Of a stretch of DNA of 64,000 nucleotides, positions 57,344 through 64,000 are shown piece after piece. Origin of the DNA: Calvatia gigantea (lineage: Eukaryota; Basidiomycota; Agaricomycetes; Agaricales; Lycoperdaceae); contig JACAAK010000003.1 in NCBI GenBank assembly GCA_025093985.1, forward strand, positions 3,038,001 through 3,102,000, read 5' to 3'. The first letter of the stretch is position 1. Every line of letters starts with the position of its first letter. The position numbers were made by a program, and so were the translations under genes. The notes below the pieces were generated by a model. The model saw only the letters and a list, made by a program, of their open reading frames with translations. It was not told where the DNA came from and did no database searches.

Positions 57344-57904
57344 ATCTACTTGGTTTCTGTATATTATCTGTACGATAAGACTCGCCAAAGGACAGATGGG
57401 GGCCTATTCATCTGGATTCAGAACAACATTCCCCCACCTTCTTGGGTTTTGGCAACTGTGGAGCAATTGGATTCCCTGTTGTTATGTATCACAAGCCGTA
57501 CTTGTGCTTTGCGCTACTTAACTGACGCTTTACCTTCGATTAATTGTGGCCTAAATTATATTTAACAGGTATAAGGATTGGGCCGAACCAGTTCTGGGGG
57601 ATCCCCTGCTCACTTCAAAGTCAGAAGCATCTCACTCTGGATCGATGCACCGTCTTGCCAGAAAGTGGGAACCATTGGGAACCCGATATGCAATCTGGCA
57701 GTAGAAAGTGCACAAGAATTTGAAGGTAAGACTGTGTTAATGATGAACCTACTAAGTCACAGCATTTGTCTCATGGATGAATGTGGCTGCGTCCGTCAAT
57801 CCATCCGTGATTAAGTTGATTAATAAGATGACCAGCCTTGACACAAATGCACCACCAGCGCTCCTCTACTCCAACTTTCTCCCATTTCTCTCGCTATCTA
57901 AGTC
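57344..57904. other. intergenic region
   Basis: 561 bp between tandem plus-strand genes. No gene recognised. Confidence 0.5.
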
Positions 57905-59244
57905 ATGGACTCACCCCAGAAACCGAGTAGCGGCTTGTTCCCAAAGGCAAAGATCGCAGCATTTGCCAGGCTGAAATATTTGACTGACACAGTCACGTCG
58001 CGACAACGCAAGCCGGAAATTATATTTCCACCGCCGTCATGGGAGATTGACAAGCTCACTAACGACACCATTGACAGCAAGAATGGTTTAGATCAAGAAG
58101 AATCTGAACCTCCGTCGAACACGCCCCCTAGAGATGAAGCAGTGGCGAAGTCAGCTGAGACGGTTGTGTCCACAGAGGCGCCCGCGGCTTCGCGACCAGA
58201 AGACCCTGAGCCTTTGACTTTCGCTCAGAGGATCAGGGATCTCATTGAATCCCTACCGCTTCCAGGTACCTCGACTGACCTCGCACCAGTCTGCGACCGA
58301 GACATCTAATGTTGAAGTTCTGAAGGCGAAAGATGGCTCCGTCGGGCCGCCAGCAGCTCCCGGAATCGATGAGGAAATGGTTCAGATGTTGTCTTCAGAG
58401 GAGGTTATGAATGGGGACGAAGAAGCGGGAGAGAAGGCAAAGCGTCCCAGCGTCTGGAGTATATTATCGACGATGGGGTGGAAGGGCAAGGAGAAGGAGA
58501 AGGACGTGGGTGGGGTGCAGGACTCGCTGGATTCTGCCCCTCATGCCCAAGGTGGACTTATGATGTGTGCGCCTCTTGAGCCGGCGAACGACTCCAATGT
58601 GGAACTAGCACAAACATACTCCACCCCGAGCGAAGACCCAAATCGTCCCAACTCTCCAGTCCTAGAACAGCCCGCTGAGGATGTTGAATGGGTGCCGTCG
58701 ACAACCCAGATATCTGTATATGTTGCATGGTGGGGGTACCGCTTATACCTCCCTCCATCCTGTCGTGGCTACCCTCGACTCTGTATCCCTCAAAGCGACG
58801 ACTCAAGCGGCAATGGTGACTGGTGCTCTTAAGTGGCTACTTGATCGGGTTCCCAACATGCTTGTTCCTCCCCAGTTTAGGCCAACACTTATGATGATGA
58901 AGAGACTAGGGCCTATTGCGGGATACGTTGGCATTTTCGTTGCCTGGAGTTGGAATAGAATAGAGAGCCACGATCAAGGTGGGCCTTCAGCCCGGTATAC
59001 TTTCATTAGGCTGATGGCGTCTTCAGGAAATGGTGTCGTTTTAACGGCAACCTGGCTCTTGCCAGTTGCGCTCGTACCGATGGCCTGGGACGCTGGGGAT
59101 ATTTGCAGGCCTGTGCTTTTGCCTAAGCCGGAGGATCGAATATCGCTCGCGGATCGTGAGGGATTCGGAGGTGGAGACAGTGACAAAGAACAGGAGACAA
59201 AAGAAAAGAAAGGGATTTGGCCCCTCACACAATTTCTTGGTTAA
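57905..59244 (+). CDS. conserved fungal protein of unknown function, membrane segments at the C-terminus (apparent frameshift near 58758)
   Basis: Start MDSPQKPSSGLFPKAKIAAF. The N-terminal half is charged and Pro/Glu-rich. A 52-nt intron (58265-58316) restores the frame before VLKAKDGSVGPPAAPG. The conserved-looking core has SVYVAWWGYRLYLPP and VVATLDSVSLKATTQAAMVT. LKWLLDRVPNMLVPPQF, then RLGPIAGYVGIFVAWSWNRI and GVVLTATWLLPVALVPMAW follow, the latter two hydrophobic enough to be membrane segments. The frame breaks after LPP: CTCCCTCCA then CCTGTCGTG are joined by an extra T at about 58758. Function not recognised. Confidence 0.75.
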
Positions 59245-59488
59245 CCCTCCCCTTCTACGGCATTAAACCGACCCCCCTCAGATTGAACATATTTCGTGTA
59301 TTTACTTTCCTTCCTCCGTGAACGTAGGAATACGATGCGGCTCCGAATCTCCACATCAAACCAAAGCCCTTGGTCAGAATGACTCCCAAATGATTGTAAT
59401 CATTAGCTTGCATCTATCTTTACATATAAGAGACTCTCAGATATTGTATGCCGGTGTTCTCTTCATATCCTCCTGCCCCTCACGCTAA

Positions 59489-60731
59489 ATGGCTGCCACC
59501 CGCACCAGCACCTTTGATCTGACTACCGAAGCTGGAGTAGAGGCTTATCTGGCTGATACCCCATGCGCTTGCACCGAAGTCGAAACCCTTTCTGGCGGAT
59601 TAGGAAACTATGTCTTCAGGTTGCACCTGCGCCAGTCCTATGATGGCCACGAAACACTCGTTTTGAAAACACTCTAGGCCGTATGTCAAAGCTTTGCCGA
59701 GTATTCCTTTCAATATTCGTCGTCAGGTGAGAAAATCCCTATGCTCCAATTTTCTCTGTGTTCACTGCATGACAATTTTAGCTGTTCGAAGTTGAAGCTT
59801 TGAGGAGAGTGGGCGAATGGTCACCTCCAACGGCGTTCGTCACGGTACCTCACGTCTATCAACACGACGAGAAGGAGCATGCAATCATCTTAAATGATTG
59901 CGGTCAGAATTCTGTCTCGTTGAAGGAGTACATGCAAAAAGGTAGATGCTCTCTTGAAAATGCTCATCGCATCGGAAAGGAAGTAGGAGAATTTATCGGG
60001 AAGCTTCATTCATGGGGGAAGAGCGAGGCCGGTGTGCGCCAATTTTTCGAAGGAAACCATGAAGCCAAGGTTATGTCGAGCTGGGTCACCTACGGCCGGG
60101 TCCTGCCAACATTCGAGGGTAGTTTGGAGAAACTTCGAGATCCAGACGCCAAGCTCAGCGAAAAGGAGACAAACAAACTGAAGCAGATTTGCGAAGAAAC
60201 AGCGGATGCCATGAAAAATGCTACGGATGCGGTTGGTCTCGTCATCACTATCCATCTCAAAATCAACAGCTGACCAGCCGCATGATACAGATTGTAATGG
60301 GTGACTTCTGGCCCGGCAATCTGGTACTAAGTTTTGATGACACAGGCGATATAAAACAGATTTGGGTGCTTGACTGGGAACTCTGTAAGCCGGGTGTGTT
60401 GGGTGTAGAGCTGGGACAGTTTTCTGCAGAATTGGTCCTCCTTATGAGGTTTAATGCGGACATCTGTGGGCACACTGCGGGCGTCATGCTGGAGGATTTC
60501 CTTGAAGCGTACTCGACGCTTATTGTGCCTGATTTAGAGATGTGCAAGAGGACGATTGTGCATCTAGGTGGACACCTTGTGACCCTTACACCGAGGATTG
60601 AATGGGGAGACAAGGAGACAACACAGGAAGTTGTCAGGGAGGGAGTGAAGTTAATGATTGAAGGATATTCGGCGGAGAGGGGGTGGCTCATGTCGTCAGT
60701 AATTCGGCCTTTGGTCATGCGTACCTCTTAG
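59489..60731 (+). CDS. APH-fold phosphotransferase-like protein (apparent frameshift at 59666-59669)
   Basis: Belongs to the aminoglycoside-phosphotransferase / choline-kinase-like superfamily, resembling methylthioribose-kinase-like fungal proteins. The start MAATRTSTFDLTTEAGVEAY leads to the glycine-containing ETLSGGLGNYVFRLHL and the nucleotide-binding Lys in TLVLKHSRPYVKAL. The catalytic loop reads IVMGDFWPGNLVLS, with Met where the Brenner motif H-x-D-x4-N has His; Asp and Asn are kept. The metal-binding VLDWELCKPG follows. The frame breaks in the AAAA run at 59666-59669: LVLK is in one frame and HSRPYVKALPSIPFNIRRQ in the next, as if one A were extra. The substrate is unknown; this need not be a drug-resistance enzyme. 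Confidence 0.82.
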
Positions 60732-61454
60732 CGGCGTGCTCAGAAGTTTGTAATTACCATGTAAGGCATGGGATAAGATCCTTGGAAACACATTCATCAA
60801 TATTTCAATATCTGTTGCATACATATGCGACTTTACTGCTTGATATTTCCTTGACGAAGGAACCCAACTCGCCGCATCTTCTCCATTGTCAACATTCAGC
60901 ACCCGTACGACCCAATTGTTGTGAATCTGACTCGTGGTTGCCTCGTCCCGTGAACAACTCACATATGCGCACCTATGGCTTGGCAGCCTTGAATTTGACC
61001 CTCGGCGAAAAGAAGTTCTGTCACTGTTCGAGAAATCAGCAAATGACTTGGGACAATTCTATGCCTATGAATCTTCCCCAATGGTCGAGTGTTGCTTAGT
61101 GACGACGTTAGTTGCTCGAATTCAATTTCGGGTCTCTTGAAGGATGCCGACCTATGCATTGGCTTGATTGACTTAACGTAATGTACTCTTGCAGGCAATT
61201 ACGAGCAGAAGTGTTGTAAGATGATCATGTGTTTTTTCTAACTTTGCATTGCACCCGTTGACTGACCACAGTCTTCTGCGCTGCTTCTGCCGTGCTTAAC
61301 AAATGCACCCGTTCCCAGTCAAACCCTTGGCCACCCGTCTGGTCTCTTGCCCAACTAGTGCTTACCTCTCCGCTCTCCATGTATAAAAGAGAGCTCCAGT
61401 ATCTGTGTTCAGGCAGTTCAAAGGAAATCTTATCCTAGCACTCCTACAAAACCA
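60732..61454. other. intergenic region upstream of cutinase
   Basis: 723 bp. No gene recognised. The right end is the cutinase promoter with a TATA box. Confidence 0.6.
61382..61389 (+). promoter_or_regulatory. TATA box of the cutinase gene
   Basis: TATAAAAG lies 73 bp upstream of the cutinase ATG, a typical position for a regulated fungal secreted-enzyme promoter. Confidence 0.7.
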
Positions 61455-62181
61455 ATGTTCTCCACATCTCTCTTCTCTCTCGCTCTTCTCGCGGCCTCAG
61501 CCTTTGCGGCGCCAGCGGCAGAATTGACCGAACGCCAAAGTTGTTCGGACGTCTTTGTTTATTTTGCCCGCGGCACGACTGAGATCCCAACTCTGGGAAC
61601 TGTCGTCGGGCCGGGCTTCTCGGCATCTCTCAACAGCAAACTGAGAGCTCGTGGGTTGACACTTACCTTCCAAGGCGTGGATTACCCTGCTACCATTGCG
61701 GGATACCTCGCCGGTGGCGACGAGGGCGGTGCTAGGACCATGGCGAACTCTGTTACTAGTACTGCTACCCGATGCCCGAACGCTAAAATTGTGATTTCTG
61801 GCTATTCGTATGTTACCATTGACCTTGATCTCCATAGCATGAATTTGACTGATTGTTTGTAGGCAAGGCGCTCAGGTGACCCATAAAGCCGCTGCGAGGC
61901 TTTCGAGCAGCGTTCAAGGTCGTGTTACTGCTGCTGTGACCTTTGGTGACCCGGACCAATTTGATGCGTACCCCGGTGTAATCAACAGTCGCAAGTTAAT
62001 TTTCTGCAACACCGGCGATCTCATCTGCCTTGGCCAACCCATTGTTCTTGCGCCTCATTTGGCTTATGGTTCGGTGCGTAATTTTCTTTTTTCACTCGTG
62101 GCATCCTGGGAACGTTTGACTGATCAAGGCTTGGAACAGGATGTCGGTGAGGCTGCTGATTTTGTTGTGGCCCGTGTGTAG
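61455..62181 (+). CDS. secreted cutinase (alpha/beta hydrolase)
   Basis: Hydrolyses cutin and short-chain esters outside the cell. Three exons (61455-61807, 61863-62073, 62140-62181) total 606 nt (201 residues), the usual cutinase length. The signal peptide MFSTSLFSLALLAASAFA is followed by a short propeptide ending LTERQ. The mature part has SCSDVFVYFARGTTEIPTLG, VVGPGFSASL and RCPNAKIVISGYSQGAQV with the nucleophile Ser in GYSQG. The catalytic Asp is in FCNTGDLICLG between two disulfide Cys, and the catalytic His in APHLAYGSD. All triad residues and four Cys are present, so it should be active. The TATA promoter suggests regulated expression. Confidence 0.95.
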
Positions 62182-62575
62182 TTGAGCACTTGTAACATCG
62201 GAGTAGATTCCGAACAATTGGATTGAATTTTTTTGGACCGAGTTTGCAATTTGAGGTTTAACGTTTAACTCGGTAAATCAAGGACAGGGCAATCAGCGGA
62301 CGGCGATGAAGCCAAAATTCTGGAGGTGGTTCCGTCACAGTTCCGTTGCCGATCGGACATCCCTGGGCCATCCAATTATTGTTCCGTTCAGTGAGAGTAT
62401 CGGCTGTGATATTTTGGTCCACAAGTGCAGGCAAGCCCGCGACAGAATAGATATATGTATATTTGTACATGAGAAATACGACCAAGCCAAGGAGGAAAGG
62501 AGAAATCACAGAAACAGGAGAAATACAGAAATGGACAGTCGAAGGGAAACATTTTTATGAATTTGAAACAGTGGC
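62182..62575. other. convergent intergenic region
   Basis: 394 bp between the 3' ends of the cutinase and the Zn2Cys6 gene. No gene recognised. Confidence 0.5.
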
Positions 62576-63383
62576 TTATGGGACGAGAGCCTCACCGACG
62601 GTGAAGTGGACGTGGTCACCTTCACCCAGGGTGAGGCGCACAGGAAGACGAGGATCGATGCGCACTGGTGCGCTATTGCCAACATAAAAGTCACCGCGGC
62701 TGAAGTTACGAGTAATGGCAGCAGCCTCTTCTTCAGTAAGGTTGCGGGGCCGCTTATTAGGGCGGAATGTGGAGCTAGAAGCGCCCGTGAAAGCACCACT
62801 GTAGTCATAATATTGCTGGTGGTTAAGGCTGGGTGTACCTTGCAATGTGGCATACATTGGTGGCGGGGCGAATTGCACCGGATTGGGTGCTGAGAAAAGG
62901 TCAGTGAGGAAAGTTAGATGGATTGGAAAAGGAGGTCATAAGTTACCAGGAGTGTGATGCTGGTTGTGGTGATCTTGAGTATCAGGGTCAGGATAAGCAC
63001 AGGAGGCACCAAGGCCGCGTTTGAGACAGCTCTAGGACGAGGTGAGGTTTGAGTCAGAAGGGGGATCAAGGGGACAAATACCTGGCAAGGCAGGACCTCA
63101 CTGCATCTTGTTTTTCCAGTGTGGCACGCGACGCAAGCTCGACGGACGGAAGGAGCCTTGGCTGATAGGAGGTGTCAGGGAGAGAGATGATAAGAGAAAA
63201 GGACGTACGCTTGCGGGTGGCCTCAGCGGGATTTGGGGCGGATGTCTGGATGGGCTGGGGTTGGACGTGGACGTCCTGGGCCTGATGCTGATGCTGCTGG
63301 GCCTGTTGTAGTTGTTGAAGTTGCTGGGTGTCGAGGGACGTTTGGGGGTCCTGGGCCGGTTCGTCAGTGGGGATGGCCGACAT
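62576..63383 (-). CDS. small Zn(II)2Cys6 transcription factor
   Basis: Predicted DNA-binding regulator. Exons 63209-63383, 63082-63161, 62947-63031 and 62576-62889 total 654 nt (217 residues), short for this class. An N-terminal Gln/His-rich stretch (QQLQQLQQAQQHQHQAQ) precedes the zinc cluster RRACVACHTGKTRCSEVLPC, then QSCLKRGLGASCAYPD, with six Cys spaced C-x2-C-x6-C-x5-C-x2-C-x8-C; the cluster is split by an intron. The C-terminus (RPRNLTEEEAAAITRNFSRG) shows no fungal-TF middle homology domain. Convergent to the cutinase and divergent from the gene at 63580; either could be a target, but there is no evidence. Confidence 0.88.
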
Positions 63384-63579
63384 TCTGGGCGGACAGGGCT
63401 CTTCCAACGGCGGGCTGGAGGACAGACGGGCAAAACACGGGGCTGGTCGGGCGGTCAACACCCAGTCCACGGCTTACCTAACCCACCGGCTGCCGGCTGC
63501 CTACTTTACCGGTTCCCGTCCATATCAATCTTGAGCATTGCCTCTCGTGCTTTCATTTGCACTTCTGCACCGCTTAACC

Positions 63580-64000
63580 ATGTCCACATCACCTGTCCCC
63601 CCACCGACCTCCTTCTCCGACTTTGAATTCACTTCGTTCAATCCAAATCTTCCCAGTCTTTTCCCTAACCCACCACCCCTTCCTTCCTCTGCTGAGCTCT
63701 TTTCCTCGGCCGAGACCAACGACCTCCTTGGTTTCCTCGATGGTTTCAACGATCTTGGTTGGGACTTAAACCCTACAGATCTGGTCCCACAAGAACCCCA
63801 ACTGTACGATACTATGTCCTACACAGATCATTCAACTTCGCTCGCACCATATTCCAATCCTCATCTGAATACAACACCTGAGCCATCTACATCTGCCCGA
63901 ACCAAGCTTAGCGCACGCAACGGTTCGTCTCGCGGGATGCAACATTCCTCTACCCTTCCTCCAGAAGACCATATCGATTTCATCGATCCCAGTCACGCAC
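63580..64000 (+). CDS. N-terminus of an acidic, Pro/Ser-rich protein (runs off the window)
   Basis: 140 codons are open from ATG 63580 to the right edge without a stop. The start MSTSPVPPPTSFSDFEFTSF and the later LLGFLDGFNDLGWDLNPTDL are rich in Pro, Ser, Asp and aromatic residues, like activation domains of fungal transcription factors. No DNA-binding domain is within the window. It diverges from the Zn2Cys6 gene over 196 bp. A transcription factor identity is only a guess. Confidence 0.65.
   Translation, partial: MSTSPVPPPTSFSDFEFTSFNPNLPSLFPNPPPLPSSAELFSSAETNDLLGFLDGFNDLGWDLNPTDLVPQEPQLYDTMSYTDHSTSLAPYSNPHLNTTPEPSTSARTKLSARNGSSRGMQHSSTLPPEDHIDFIDPSHA

Noticed and set aside
58265..58288. 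Ultra-short 24-nt intron with perfect GT, CTGAC and AG
   Set aside because: Removing 24 nt does not fix the frame. The 52-nt intron 58265-58316, with a CTAAT branch site, does.
59666..59687. 18-nt GTTTTG...TAG intron in the APH-like gene
   Set aside because: Too short for a spliceosomal intron, and it leaves the wrong frame; an extra A explains the break better.

Overview
The window is nuclear DNA of a filamentous basidiomycete, most likely a mushroom-forming agaricomycete. The evidence is dense genes on both strands, many spliceosomal introns of about 45-65 nt, and fungal families throughout: a Skt5/Chs4 chitin-synthase activator ending in CVIM, ICE2, a Zn2Cys6 regulator, a cutinase, and a Kex2-processed repeat peptide precursor. 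No rRNA, tRNA, CRISPR array or transposon was recognised. The species is not determined.

Layout. 1-7 kb: peroxisomal 3-ketoacyl-CoA thiolase (+), a secreted six-repeat peptide precursor (-), ESF1 (+), NudC (-). 7-14.6 kb: a PIAS/Siz SUMO ligase (+), the ADP/ATP carrier (+), mitochondrial helicase IRC3 (+). 14.6-22 kb: a fused pseudouridine-5'-phosphate glycosidase/pfkB kinase (-), MoaE-type molybdopterin synthase (+), ICE2 (-), TatD nuclease (+). 22.5-33 kb: Chs4/Skt5 (-) divergent from EXO84 (+), a Baeyer-Villiger-type monooxygenase (-), a RhoGEF (-). 33-39 kb: AP-3 delta (+), a germinal-centre kinase (-). 39-47 kb: a 2.4 kb gene-poor stretch, a cation diffusion facilitator (-), a type II membrane glycosyltransferase-like protein (+). 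47-57 kb: CCT7 (-), RAD5 (+), RNase H1 (+), a SIKE/FGFR1OP2-like coiled-coil protein (+). 57-64 kb: a conserved membrane protein, an APH-fold kinase-like protein, a cutinase (all +), a Zn2Cys6 regulator (-) and the start of an acidic, proline-rich protein running off the right edge (+).

Most genes are housekeeping, and neighbours are not obviously one pathway. The main functional pairing is Chs4/Skt5 with EXO84, which share a 124 bp divergent promoter and both serve polarised cell-wall growth. The most unusual gene is the secreted precursor at 2379-3014, with six copies of the core QDIPVEDAVKAPNGVIVPYN separated by dibasic sites. No UstY-like (DUF3328) or other tailoring gene lies beside it.

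Splicing is a second theme. Reading frames plus conserved motifs support an AT-AC intron in the thiolase, 7-nt exons in two genes, consecutive 5-nt and 3-nt exons at the Walker A motif of RAD5, and two GC-AG introns. Six otherwise conserved genes carry an apparent single-base insertion (+1 frameshift). This is probably an insertion-biased assembly artefact and must be resolved before those models are used.
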